Source: an uncultured Eggerthellaceae bacterium (GTDB lineage Bacteria; Actinomycetota; Coriobacteriia; Coriobacteriales; Eggerthellaceae). Taken from it: a DNA stretch of 15,262 nt. The notes below the pieces were generated by a model. The model was not told the DNA's origin. It made no database searches and saw only the letters and a list, made by a program, of their open reading frames with translations. The translations under genes and the position numbers were made by a program. Positions 6,361 through 14,525 of this stretch are shown here, piece by piece. The stretch is from assembly GCA_949450265.1 (NCBI GenBank), contig CASTMW010000025.1, forward strand, positions 1 through 15,262. The letters are read 5' to 3'. Positions within the stretch are counted from its first letter, which is position 1; the number at the start of each line of letters is the position of its first letter.

Positions 6361-7234
6361 CCATCACACGTTGTCGGACTTCGTCGATCAGGCGTCGCAC
6401 GTCGCTTGCTGTAGCATCACCGGTGTTCACGATGAAATTGGCGTGCTTCGTGCTCACCTCAGCGCCCCCGATCCGCAGGCCCTTCAAACCAGCCTGGTCG
6501 ATCAAGCGAGCAGCGGAATCATCGGGTGGATTGCGGAACACGCTGCCACAGCTGGGCATGTTGAGAGGCTGGGACGCGCGGCGGCGCTTCAAGTTTGCCT
6601 CCATCTTCCCACGGATGAAGAACGGGTCGGCCTCCTGCAATGCCAATTCACATTCCAAGATCACCTCGTCGGGCGCGAACGAGGTCTGCCGGTACCCCCA
6701 CTGCACATCAGCTGCCGACAAGCGACGCAGATCGGCTCCGGGCGTGTAGACCGTTACGCTGGTCACCCGCTCCCCAATGTAGTCCTGCGCCGACCCTGCG
6801 TTCATACGCAGGGCCCCACCGATGTTGCCCGGCGTGCCCACCGCGAACTCAAGACCAGCCAACGACCGCTTGAACGATTCCTGCACCACGGCCGACAGCA
6901 GCACCCCAGCACCGGCCATGATACGCGTGGGTTCCTCGGCATCAACGCGAAAGCTGCGGAAGTCGCGCCCGAGTGTCATGACGACCCCATCGAACCCAGC
7001 GTCTGACACCAAAAGGTTCGAGCCGCGCCCCACGATGGCCCAGTTCATGCGCTGACGAACGCACGCTTCCAGCACGCTGGTGAGCGCACACAGGGAATCT
7101 GCGCGTACGAACCAGCGCGCTGGACCACCGATACGATAGGTCGTATGCGACGACATAGGCTCTGCGATGCGCACCTCGCCTTGGAAGGCGGGATCAGCCA
7201 GCAGCTTCTCTATGGTCTTGGCATGCGCCGCCAA
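6308..7234 (-). CDS. murB: UDP-N-acetylenolpyruvoylglucosamine reductase
   Basis: The product has 308 residues. The FAD-binding fold is seen in SSHTTYRIGGPARW (28-41), VGRGSNLLVSD (68-78) and GTPGNIGGALRMNAG (133-147). Catalytic residues fit the shorter type II MurB: Tyr181-Arg182 in GYRQTSF, Ser231 in CGSVFRNP and Glu301 in TTEVRF. The enzyme reduces UDP-GlcNAc-enolpyruvate to UDP-MurNAc with NADPH in the cytoplasm, the step before MurC. The TTG start lies one base after the murC stop codon, with GGAG 10 nt upstream, so the two are probably coupled. The 3' end overlaps the start of ftsQ. Confidence 0.97.
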   Translation of the reverse strand: MAAHAKTIEKLLADPAFQGEVRIAEPMSSHTTYRIGGPARWFVRADSLCALTSVLEACVRQRMNWAIVGRGSNLLVSDAGFDGVVMTLGRDFRSFRVDAEEPTRIMAGAGVLLSAVVQESFKRSLAGLEFAVGTPGNIGGALRMNAGSAQDYIGERVTSVTVYTPGADLRRLSAADVQWGYRQTSFAPDEVILECELALQEADPFFIRGKMEANLKRRRASQPLNMPSCGSVFRNPPDDSAARLIDQAGLKGLRIGGAEVSTKHANFIVNTGDATASDVRRLIDEVRQRVMDAYGTQLTTEVRFLGFK

Positions 7235-7235
7235 A

Positions 7236-8672
7236 TTACTGCCGCTCCGTCAGGCATGCAAGGATCTGCGAGCCCATCTCGGTCACGTCTCCCGCGCCCA
7301 TCGTTATGATCAGGTCCCCCTCAGCAGCCAACCGTGCGACCGTCGATGCCACATTGATCCGGCGAGGCACGTATTCCAGCGGCGGATGCCCGGCATGATC
7401 GAGCACCACGTTCAAAAAGGTCTTGCCCGTGATGCCGGGCACCGGGGCCTCTCCCGCCGAGAACACATCCATGAAGGTGACCGTATCCGCTTCGTCGAAA
7501 GCGGCCCCGAACTGATCGGCCAGCACCTCCGTGAAGAGCGGCGCGCGCGAATAGCGATGTGGCTGGAAGAGCACATGCACACGCGCGAAATCAAGCTGCT
7601 TGGCAGCGCGCACCGTTGCGGCGATCTCGGTAGGATGATGAGCGTAATCATCCACCACAGTAACGCCAGCAGCGCTTCCCACCAGATCGAAGCGACGCTT
7701 GACGCCCGCGAAATCAGCCAGCGCGGAAGCCGCCGCATCCACGTCCAACCCTAACGCGTCGATCAGCGCGAGCACCGCTGCGCCATCGAGCACGTTGTGA
7801 ACGCCAGGATTCTGCTTGATACTTGATGAGACCGACGCCCCGCTGGGCAATCGCAGCGTGAACGTTGACCCGACGCCCGCGCTCTGCCATTGGACCACCT
7901 GTACATCGCATCCATCCGAAAGCCCGTAGGTGATCACATTGGCTGCGCTCTGCTGAGCCGTTTCCACCAGCTTGCGGTCGTCCCCACACACCACCAGCGG
8001 CGCGCCTTCGGGGATCGACCGCATGAATTCGCTGAACTCGTAGTAGATCTCGTCCACGTCGACATAGTGGTCAAGATGATCAGGCTCGATGTTGGTGACG
8101 ATGGCTGCTGCGGGCGTCAGATAACGGAACGACTTGTCCGATTCGTCAGCTTCAACCACGTAGTATTCTCCGTTGCCCGAATGCGCATTGGTCCCATACG
8201 CGCGCACCGTGCCGCCGATCAGGAACGTGGGATCCTCGCCCATGGCATCCAGCACGCTTGCCAGCATGGACGATGTGGTGGTCTTGCCATGCGTGCCCGC
8301 CACGGCCAGCGTGGCCAATCCACGTCCCAATGCGGCCAGCATCTGGGCACGATGTACGATGGTCAGATTCCGCCGCCGCGCTTCCTGCAATTCGGGATTG
8401 TTATCCAAGATCGCCGTCGATACCACGATCGTAGGCTCGCCATCAGGGATGTTCAACGCCGCCTGCCCGATATGAATGTCGACGCCTTCAGCGGCAAGCC
8501 GCTTCGTGTAGCGGCTCTCCTTCATGTCCGAACCGCTCACGCACATGCCTTGCGCCACAGCAACGCTGGCGATGCCGCTCATTCCAACGCCACCGACGCC
8601 GATGAAGTGCAACGTATCCGAGATGTCATGCGGCATGGGGAAAGAGCTCCTTCCATCGCCTGTGTCGAGCAT
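7236..8672 (-). CDS. murC: UDP-N-acetylmuramate-L-alanine ligase
   Basis: From ATG 8672 the product has 478 residues. The N-terminal nucleotide-sugar fold begins HFIGVGGVGMSG (about 22-33). The central ATP site has the P-loop AGTHGKTTTSS (125-135), VEADESD (173-179) and NIEPDHLDHY (194-203). The C-terminal domain carries FAGVKRRFD (about 321-329) and DDYAHHPTEI (341-350), which mark MurC among Mur ligases. It adds L-Ala to UDP-MurNAc, using the product of MurB. Two starts are credible: ATG 8672 with AAGGAG 7 nt upstream, and ATG 8636 (466 residues, starting MPHDISDTL) with GGAAGGAG 10 nt upstream. If the TAGAAT at 8686-8691 is the promoter, transcription would begin near 8679 and favour 8636. 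Confidence 0.97.
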   Translation of the reverse strand: MLDTGDGRSSFPMPHDISDTLHFIGVGGVGMSGIASVAVAQGMCVSGSDMKESRYTKRLAAEGVDIHIGQAALNIPDGEPTIVVSTAILDNNPELQEARRRNLTIVHRAQMLAALGRGLATLAVAGTHGKTTTSSMLASVLDAMGEDPTFLIGGTVRAYGTNAHSGNGEYYVVEADESDKSFRYLTPAAAIVTNIEPDHLDHYVDVDEIYYEFSEFMRSIPEGAPLVVCGDDRKLVETAQQSAANVITYGLSDGCDVQVVQWQSAGVGSTFTLRLPSGASVSSSIKQNPGVHNVLDGAAVLALIDALGLDVDAAASALADFAGVKRRFDLVGSAAGVTVVDDYAHHPTEIAATVRAAKQLDFARVHVLFQPHRYSRAPLFTEVLADQFGAAFDEADTVTFMDVFSAGEAPVPGITGKTFLNVVLDHAGHPPLEYVPRRINVASTVARLAAEGDLIITMGAGDVTEMGSQILACLTERQ

Positions 8673-8685
8673 TGCCGGACTCCTT

Positions 8686-8691
8686 ATTCTA
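8686..8691 (-). promoter_or_regulatory. Possible -10 element for murC-murB-ftsQ
   Basis: The minus strand reads TAGAAT between the 641-residue gene and murC. The expected -35 position (8709-8714) falls inside an 18-bp perfect palindrome and shows no -35 match. If the hexamer is real, the promoter may depend on a regulator bound there. It lies directly before an AAGGAG that would serve the ATG at 8672, which complicates this reading. Confidence 0.3.
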
Positions 8692-8699
8692 CCAAGGTT

Positions 8700-8717
8700 G
8701 CACGGCGGCCGCCGTGC
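8700..8717. repeat. 18-bp perfect palindrome upstream of murC
   Basis: The sequence GCACGGCGGCCGCCGTGC is identical to its reverse complement. As RNA it can form a 7-bp GC-rich hairpin with a GGCC loop, but no T-run follows on either strand, so it is not a standard intrinsic terminator. Its place over the expected -35 region of murC suggests an operator. It could instead be a U-less terminator or pause site for the upstream operon. The direct repeat GAGGGC-ACA-GAGGGC (8732-8746) lies nearby; I see nothing else in 8673-8765. Confidence 0.5.
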
Positions 8718-8765
8718 GCAGCCGCGCTTGCGAGGGCACAGAGGGCGCTCCCGCAGCAAGGATCA

Positions 8766-10691
8766 TCAGACCGGCTGGGCCGCCTCTGCAATCGCCTCGG
8801 TATCGATATTGGCCTCTTCCTGGCCATTCTCACCCGATGCGGTCACGGTGCCATTGGGCCCTTCCATCGAATACACCGTTGCCATGCCATCGGTATTCAG
8901 GAATGTGAATGTTATCTGATCGCCCACCTTGTACCGCACGATGTCCACCAGCCCCGGCAGCGCGAAATCGAACAGTTCGTCGCGACCTTCCAGCATCACA
9001 TAGAAATGTGAGTTGCCATCCACCACCGCCTGCGCCACCGCAGAGATAATGCCTGTCACCTCGTCCACATCGGTCAGGTCGGTCGTGTCGGTCAGCACGC
9101 CGTTCGTTGCCAGCAGCGCCTCGTAGGCGGTCTGCGTATCGGCCACCGTATCGCCCACCGCCACGTTCTGGTAGCGCTGGATGTCGATCATGGCGAACTT
9201 CTTCGGCAAGCCGCTCGCATCCTTGAGCGCCATGAAGTATGTCGGCTGGTTCGCCACGTTGATCAGCAAGGGGAACGTGGCCGTGTAGCGCAAGTTCTGC
9301 ACCTGCCCTTCGGCAGAATTCATGGCCGATGCCTCCGTTGCACCCGAAACGCTGTAGAAGTGCGATTCGGCCGTGCGCTGGTTCACCAGCACGAAACCGA
9401 TGATGGAATTGTCAGCGGTCGCGCTGGTCACGCCTGTATAGACCCACACATCGTCATCCTTGGCGATGTAGTTATAACCCACGGTGCCGTCGGTGCCCGG
9501 CGTGGTGCGCACCACGCCTTCCTGCCCCAAGAAGCTGTTCAGCCAGCCATTGTGATAAGACCCGTACCAGTTATACTGCTCTATCAGCAGTTCAGCGGGG
9601 AACACCCGGTCCACCCATTGCGGCACATCGGCCACCGCCATCTCGCTGCACTCACCCGACGTTGCATCGCACAACACCACCTTGTCGATGGTGTAGCCAC
9701 CGAACAGCCCGATGGTGAAGGTGCGCACTGGGCAGATCCACCAGGCATGGCCCTCTTCGTCTATCTCGAAAGACAGCTCGTCGAAGATATAGAAGGGATA
9801 CTTCAACTGGATATAGCGGTCGATGTTGCGCGCGAGCGGCTCGCTTTGCGAATAGTAGATGGGATTCTCGCCCAAGCGCACGATCTCAGCATCCTGCGTG
9901 GTCATGTTCACCAGCGAATACGCCGGAATGCCGCCTTCGCGATTCGTGAACCATTTGAACAGGTCAGCGTAGCCAAGGGGGCTCACGCGCACCGGCGCAC
10001 CCTGATAGTTGATCTGGCTGTAGAGCGGCGATATCTCGAACTGGCTGACATATTCGGGGATGGAGCCCATCTCGCGGTCGCCGATCAAGATGGCCGAATC
10101 GCGGTCGATCACCGGGATCTGGTTGTAGTCCACCTCGTGGATATCCTCCGCAAATGCCAATTCATCGGTCTGGAGCACCGTCGAGTACTTCTCCGCGTTG
10201 CCAGGAACGATGGCGTTGCTGAGCAGGGCGCCCAAAAGCCCCGCCACGATGATGGCGCCCGGTATGATCATGAGTAGCTTCATGCGCTTGGCGCCGCTCG
10301 GGCTCTTCTCCACTTTGCCCACGCCCGTGTCGTACGCGCGCTTGCGTGCCAGCAGCACCACGATGGCCAGGACACAGACCAACCCGATCAGCATCCACAG
10401 ATCGGCAGAATGGATGCTAATGGGCGGATGGAACCACCAATACAGCGCCGCGATCACCAGAAGGGCAACGACGACCAGGACGATCCAGCCCTTCTTGCTG
10501 GAAGGGCCCTTCATGTTGTCAAGGAACGACAGGTCAAGATGCGGGGTCTCGCCCTTACCACTGCCGCCACCATGGCTGCTGCCGCCAGAAGCGGCATCCT
10601 TTCCGTCGACCGTACTCTGACCCATGCCGTCGGTGTTCATCCCGCTCGCGCGCAGCGCTTCCAGAAGGGAATCCAATCCAGATGTAGCCAC
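8766..10691 (-). CDS. Unrecognised membrane-anchored protein with large extracytoplasmic domain
   Basis: The product has 641 residues and I do not recognise its family. Residues 1-66 are Gly/Ser-rich and hydrophilic. Three hydrophobic helices follow, at about 69-87, 97-115 and 138-161, then about 430 residues that look globular and mostly beta/alpha, rich in Tyr, Trp and Phe. Notable stretches are SPLYSQINYQGAPVRV, WWICPVRTF, CDATSGEC and NQPTYFMALKDASGLPKKF. The end (about 615-641) is acidic. With three helices the large domain probably faces outside. The start is GTG 10691 with AGGAGA 5 nt upstream, and the aconitase stop codon TAG is embedded in that Shine-Dalgarno, so it is translated with acn. 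A role in central metabolism does not follow from this. A sensor, transport accessory or envelope protein are all possible. Confidence 0.85.
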   Translation of the reverse strand: MATSGLDSLLEALRASGMNTDGMGQSTVDGKDAASGGSSHGGGSGKGETPHLDLSFLDNMKGPSSKKGWIVLVVVALLVIAALYWWFHPPISIHSADLWMLIGLVCVLAIVVLLARKRAYDTGVGKVEKSPSGAKRMKLLMIIPGAIIVAGLLGALLSNAIVPGNAEKYSTVLQTDELAFAEDIHEVDYNQIPVIDRDSAILIGDREMGSIPEYVSQFEISPLYSQINYQGAPVRVSPLGYADLFKWFTNREGGIPAYSLVNMTTQDAEIVRLGENPIYYSQSEPLARNIDRYIQLKYPFYIFDELSFEIDEEGHAWWICPVRTFTIGLFGGYTIDKVVLCDATSGECSEMAVADVPQWVDRVFPAELLIEQYNWYGSYHNGWLNSFLGQEGVVRTTPGTDGTVGYNYIAKDDDVWVYTGVTSATADNSIIGFVLVNQRTAESHFYSVSGATEASAMNSAEGQVQNLRYTATFPLLINVANQPTYFMALKDASGLPKKFAMIDIQRYQNVAVGDTVADTQTAYEALLATNGVLTDTTDLTDVDEVTGIISAVAQAVVDGNSHFYVMLEGRDELFDFALPGLVDIVRYKVGDQITFTFLNTDGMATVYSMEGPNGTVTASGENGQEEANIDTEAIAEAAQPV

Positions 10692-10700
10692 GAATCTCTC

Positions 10701-13352
10701 CTAACCGTTCGCCAGATCCCGCAGCACGTACTGCAGGATGCCGCCGTTCTCGTAGTACCTTCCCTCTGTCGGCGTGTCGATGCGCACGAGGGCTTCGAAC
10801 TCGACCGTGGTGCCATCCGCACGCTCAGCGCGCACGACAGCCATGCGATCATCGGGAACACCATCGGTGAAGCTCGGCTGCTCGATGGTGTAGCGCTCGG
10901 TGCCGTCAAGCCCCAGCGTCTTGGCATTCTGCCCTTCTGCGAATTGGAGCGGCAAGATGCCCATGCCGATCAGATTGCTACGATGGATGCGCTCGAAGCT
11001 CTCCGCGATGGCAGCGCGCACGCCGAGCAGCATAGGACCCTTCGCAGCCCAGTCGCGCGAGGACCCGCTACCATACATCTTGCCCGCCAACACGATAGCG
11101 GGCACCTCGGCATCCCCATAATGCTGTGATGCGTCGAAGATGGTCGTGGTCTTCCCGTCCAGATGATCGTACGTCCAGCCGCCCCGACGACCGTCAGCCA
11201 GCTGGTTGGACAGCTTCACGTTGGCGAACGTGCCGCGCATCATCACCTCATGATTGCCGCGCCGTGCCCCATACGTGTTGAAATCGGCCTCGGAGATACC
11301 GTGTTCGCGCAGGTACACCGCGGCGGGCGAATCGTCTGCGATGGCTCCCGCAGGCGAGATATGATCGGTGGTGATGAAGTCCCCCAGCACGGCGAGCGCA
11401 ACCGCATCTTCGATGCGCGGCGCGCCAGGCTCGCTCATGGTCATGCCCTCGAAGTAGGGCGGGCGCCGCACATAGGTGGAATCCTCATCCCACGCGAACA
11501 CGTCGCTGGGTGCAGCGGCCAGATCCTGCCACGTTGCATCGCCCTCATAGAGACCCTGAGCGCCGCAGCGATACAGATCAGCTGTCACCTGCGCATCCAC
11601 CAGCGCATCCAGCTCGGCCTGGTCGGGCTCGATATCGCACAGGTAGACAGGAGCACCCTGCGCATCCACCCCAAGAGGATCGGTCTCGGGCGAGAAGTTC
11701 ATCGTACCCGCCAGCGCCCACGCGATGACGTGGGCTGGCGTGGTCAGGTAATTCTGCGACACATCGGGGGATATGCGGCCTTCGAAGTTGCGATTGCCGG
11801 AAAGGACGCTGGCAAGCTCGATCTGGTCAGCAACCTCGTGGATGGCTTCTGGGAGCGGACCGCTATTGCCGATGCAACTCATGCAGCCGAAACCGCAGGT
11901 ATAGAAGCCCAACTGCTGTAGAGCTGGCAGCAAGCCCGCGCGCTGGAGCAGCAATTCGGTCGCATGGCTGCCCGGCGCCAGGATGGTCTTCACCCATGGT
12001 TTCGGCACAAGCCCGCACGCTACCGCATTGCGCGCCAGCAGGCCTGCTTGCAGCATCATGGCCGGATCAGTGGCCGTGGTGCAGCTGGTCACCGCAGCTA
12101 TGGCGATGGCGCCATCTGAAAGCATCACCTCTTCGCCGCCGACCTTCACCGGCACTCGCTTCGCCACGTCCAGCCCACGCTCGTCGCACACCTCTGCAAA
12201 GCGGACGCCCGCATCCTTCAGATCGAAGCGATCGTGCGGGCGGCTCGGGCCAGCCATGGAAGGCTGCACCTGTCCAAGATCGAAGCGGATCACTTCTGCA
12301 TAGGAGCGTCGCACGTCCCCATGAGCATTCCAGAAGCCCTGCTCCTTCGCATACGTCTCAACGAGCGCGATCTGCTGCTCGCTACGACCGGTCATGCGCA
12401 AGAACTCGATGGTACGCGCATCCACCGGGAACAGGGTGCACGTGCTGCCATATTCCGGTGTCATGTTCGATATGCACGCGCGCTGCTGAGCCGACAGGCT
12501 GGCCACGCCCGGGCCGAAGCATTCCACGAAGCAACCCACCACACCGCGCTCGCGCAACATGCGAGCGAACGTCAGCGCCACATCCATGGCCGTCACACCG
12601 GGGGCCAGATGCCCTTCCAGCCGCACACCTACCACCTTGGGGACCAGCGTGGTTATGGGCTGGCCGAGCGCTGCGGCTTCGGCTTCGATGCCACCCACGC
12701 CCCATCCCAGCACACCGATGCCGTTGGCTGTTGGCGTATGGCTGTCCGTCCCCACCAGCGTGTCGAAATACGCCACCGTGCTCGCATCCGTATCGCATGT
12801 CATCACCACGCGCGCAAACTCTTCGATGTTCAGCTGATGGCAGATGCCTTGCCCGGGCGGCACGATGCGCACGTTCTCAAACGATGCCTGCGCCCACTTC
12901 AAGAACTCGTAGCGCTCCTTGTTGCGTTGGAACTCGAGCTTCGTGTTCTCGTCCATGCAGCCCGCACATCCCGCCACATCGGCGATGACCGAGTGGTCGA
13001 TGACCAGCTCGCACGGGATCTGTGGATTGATCTTCTTCGGGTCGCCTCCCAGCTTAGCGCACGCTTCGCGCATCACGGCGAAGTCCACGAACACCGGCAC
13101 GCCCGTGAAGTCCTGGAAGAGCACGCGCGCAGGGCTGAACTCGATCTCGTTGCCCACATCGCCTGCTGTACCCGCCGCCACGATACTCTCCGCCATAGCA
13201 GCGGCCCCATCGTCATCGGCATTGCGCAGCACGTTCTCCAACAATACACGCAAGCTGAACGGCAAGCGCTCGGCCCCTGGCACCTGCGCGATGGGATAGT
13301 AGAGGTACTCTTCGCTTCCTACGGTCAGCTTGCTCTGATACTTCTTCGCCAT
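10701..13352 (-). CDS. acnA: Aconitate hydratase (AcnA/IRP-type)
   Basis: From ATG 13352 the product has 883 residues, normal for AcnA. Family segments in order are PCELVIDHSV (about 113-122), GTDSHTPTANG (201-211), the iron-sulfur cysteines at about 424 (SCTTATDP) and 490/493 (GFGCMSCIGNSGPL), and the swivel-domain GTFANVKLSNQL and GKMYGSGSSRDWAAKGP. The 66- and 3-residue cysteine spacing matches IRP1/AcnA. The enzyme isomerises citrate to isocitrate with a 4Fe-4S cluster. The usual SCTNTSNP has become SCTTATDP; the ligand Cys is kept. The start is supported by AGGAG 8 nt upstream; longer in-frame starts run back into icd and lack support. Its Shine-Dalgarno contains the icd stop codon, so icd-acn are coupled and catalyse consecutive steps. 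Confidence 0.97.
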   Translation of the reverse strand: MAKKYQSKLTVGSEEYLYYPIAQVPGAERLPFSLRVLLENVLRNADDDGAAAMAESIVAAGTAGDVGNEIEFSPARVLFQDFTGVPVFVDFAVMREACAKLGGDPKKINPQIPCELVIDHSVIADVAGCAGCMDENTKLEFQRNKERYEFLKWAQASFENVRIVPPGQGICHQLNIEEFARVVMTCDTDASTVAYFDTLVGTDSHTPTANGIGVLGWGVGGIEAEAAALGQPITTLVPKVVGVRLEGHLAPGVTAMDVALTFARMLRERGVVGCFVECFGPGVASLSAQQRACISNMTPEYGSTCTLFPVDARTIEFLRMTGRSEQQIALVETYAKEQGFWNAHGDVRRSYAEVIRFDLGQVQPSMAGPSRPHDRFDLKDAGVRFAEVCDERGLDVAKRVPVKVGGEEVMLSDGAIAIAAVTSCTTATDPAMMLQAGLLARNAVACGLVPKPWVKTILAPGSHATELLLQRAGLLPALQQLGFYTCGFGCMSCIGNSGPLPEAIHEVADQIELASVLSGNRNFEGRISPDVSQNYLTTPAHVIAWALAGTMNFSPETDPLGVDAQGAPVYLCDIEPDQAELDALVDAQVTADLYRCGAQGLYEGDATWQDLAAAPSDVFAWDEDSTYVRRPPYFEGMTMSEPGAPRIEDAVALAVLGDFITTDHISPAGAIADDSPAAVYLREHGISEADFNTYGARRGNHEVMMRGTFANVKLSNQLADGRRGGWTYDHLDGKTTTIFDASQHYGDAEVPAIVLAGKMYGSGSSRDWAAKGPMLLGVRAAIAESFERIHRSNLIGMGILPLQFAEGQNAKTLGLDGTERYTIEQPSFTDGVPDDRMAVVRAERADGTTVEFEALVRIDTPTEGRYYENGGILQYVLRDLANG

Positions 13353-13363
13353 CGGATGCGCTC

Positions 13364-14452
13364 CTATTGCTCTTCTATCTTCTTGACCAGCTCTGCGGTG
13401 AAGGCGCTGCACGACACCGGCGCACTCGTGCGCTCGGTACGTCTGATATCGCCGGTCAGATGTGTGCCCTCGGCATAGATGGCGCGAACGCCCGCGCGAA
13501 TGCGCTCAGCGCACGCATGCTCGCCCACATGATCCAGCATCATGGCCGCGCTGAGGATCTGTGCCGTCGGGTTGGCCAGGTCCTTGCCAGCAATGTCCGG
13601 CGCGCTGCCGTGCACCGCTTCGAACACTGCGCAGTCATGCCCGATGTTCGCCCCGGGCGCCAAGCCCAGGCCACCAACCAGCCCAGCTGCCAGATCGCTT
13701 GCGATATCGCCGTACAGGTTCGGGAACACGATCACGTCGAACTGCGAGGGGTCCATGACCATGCTCATACAGAACGCGTCGATGATCTTGTCATCGAAAT
13801 CGATCTTGCCTTCGAACTCTTGCGCAACCTCTCGTGCCACATGCAAGAAGAGCCCATCGGAATGCTTCATGATGTTGGCCTTGTGCGCTGCCGTCACCTT
13901 ATGCCTGCCTTGGCGCACCGCATAGTCGAAAGCGAACTGGACGATGTTGCGCGTAGCTGTCACCGAGATGGGTTTGATGGAGATGCCCGAATCGGGTCGG
14001 ATGCTGCCGGCACCCTGCGCATCGATGAAGGCGATGAGCTCCTGGGCGGCCTTCGAGCCTTCCTCGAACTCGATGCCCGCGTAGAGGTCCTCGGTGTTCT
14101 CGCGCACGATCACCAGATCGACATCATCGTAGCGACCGCCCGCACCGGGTATGCTCATCACAGGACGCAGGTTCGCATACAGATCCAATGTCTTGCGCAG
14201 AGCAACGTTCACGCTGCGGAAACCCGTTCCCACCGGCGTCGTGCACGGCCCCTTGATGGCTACCTTCGTCTGACGCACCGCCTCGATGGTCTCATCGGGC
14301 AGCGGCGTTCCGTACCGGTCGATGCAGGCTGCCCCCGCCTCGGCCATTTCCCAGTCAATCTGAGCGCCGCTGGCTGCCACTGCCTGCTGCATGGCCGCCG
14401 AGGTCTCGACGCCTATACCATCGCCCGGTATCAGGGTCACTGTATGCCGCAT
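13364..14452 (-). CDS. icd: Isocitrate dehydrogenase, NAD-type
   Basis: From ATG 14452 the product has 362 residues, starting MRHTVTLIPGDGIGVET. Substrate residues fit the family: SVNVALRK (about 80-87), the LYANLRP arginine near 96, RENTEDLYAGIE (117-128, with the catalytic Tyr) and TAAHKANIMKHSDGLF (catalytic Lys about 191). Metal-binding aspartates are in NLYGDIASDLAAG (249 and 253). HGSAPDIAG (281-289) has Asp-Ile where NADP enzymes have Lys-Tyr, which indicates NAD use. The short length matches the IDH3-like NAD group. It oxidises isocitrate to 2-oxoglutarate, next to the aconitase that supplies its substrate. The start has AGGAG 5 nt upstream; in-frame ATGs at 14491 and 14509 lack a Shine-Dalgarno. 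A homoisocitrate or isopropylmalate enzyme is less likely given these motifs and the acn neighbour. Confidence 0.93.
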   Translation of the reverse strand: MRHTVTLIPGDGIGVETSAAMQQAVAASGAQIDWEMAEAGAACIDRYGTPLPDETIEAVRQTKVAIKGPCTTPVGTGFRSVNVALRKTLDLYANLRPVMSIPGAGGRYDDVDLVIVRENTEDLYAGIEFEEGSKAAQELIAFIDAQGAGSIRPDSGISIKPISVTATRNIVQFAFDYAVRQGRHKVTAAHKANIMKHSDGLFLHVAREVAQEFEGKIDFDDKIIDAFCMSMVMDPSQFDVIVFPNLYGDIASDLAAGLVGGLGLAPGANIGHDCAVFEAVHGSAPDIAGKDLANPTAQILSAAMMLDHVGEHACAERIRAGVRAIYAEGTHLTGDIRRTERTSAPVSCSAFTAELVKKIEEQ

Positions 14453-14470
14453 GCTGTCTCCTGGTCGTCG

Positions 14471-14517
14471 GGCAGCGATCTTAGCTGCCATTGTCGAAAG
14501 GACAGCCACAGCTGTCC
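14471..14517 (-). terminator. Two small hairpins between HEAT gene and icd
   Basis: On the minus strand GGACAGC-TGTG-GCTGTCC (14500-14517) is a perfect 7-bp stem followed by only TTT. It is followed by GGCAGC/GCTGCC (14471-14489, loop 7). They could partly terminate after the HEAT-repeat gene, or shape the icd leader. A TAAGAT at 14478-14483 might be a -10 for icd, but no -35 accompanies it. Confidence 0.35.
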
Positions 14518-14525
14518 CAAGGATG

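Noticed and set aside
8673..8759. 29-residue N-terminal extension of MurC
   Set aside because: It is Arg/Cys-rich, lies over the palindrome, and two well-placed Shine-Dalgarno/ATG pairs exist downstream.
7890..9011. Plus-strand open frame of 373 codons across the murC/641-residue gene junction
   Set aside because: It spans two real minus-strand genes, shows no domain and no ribosome-binding site.
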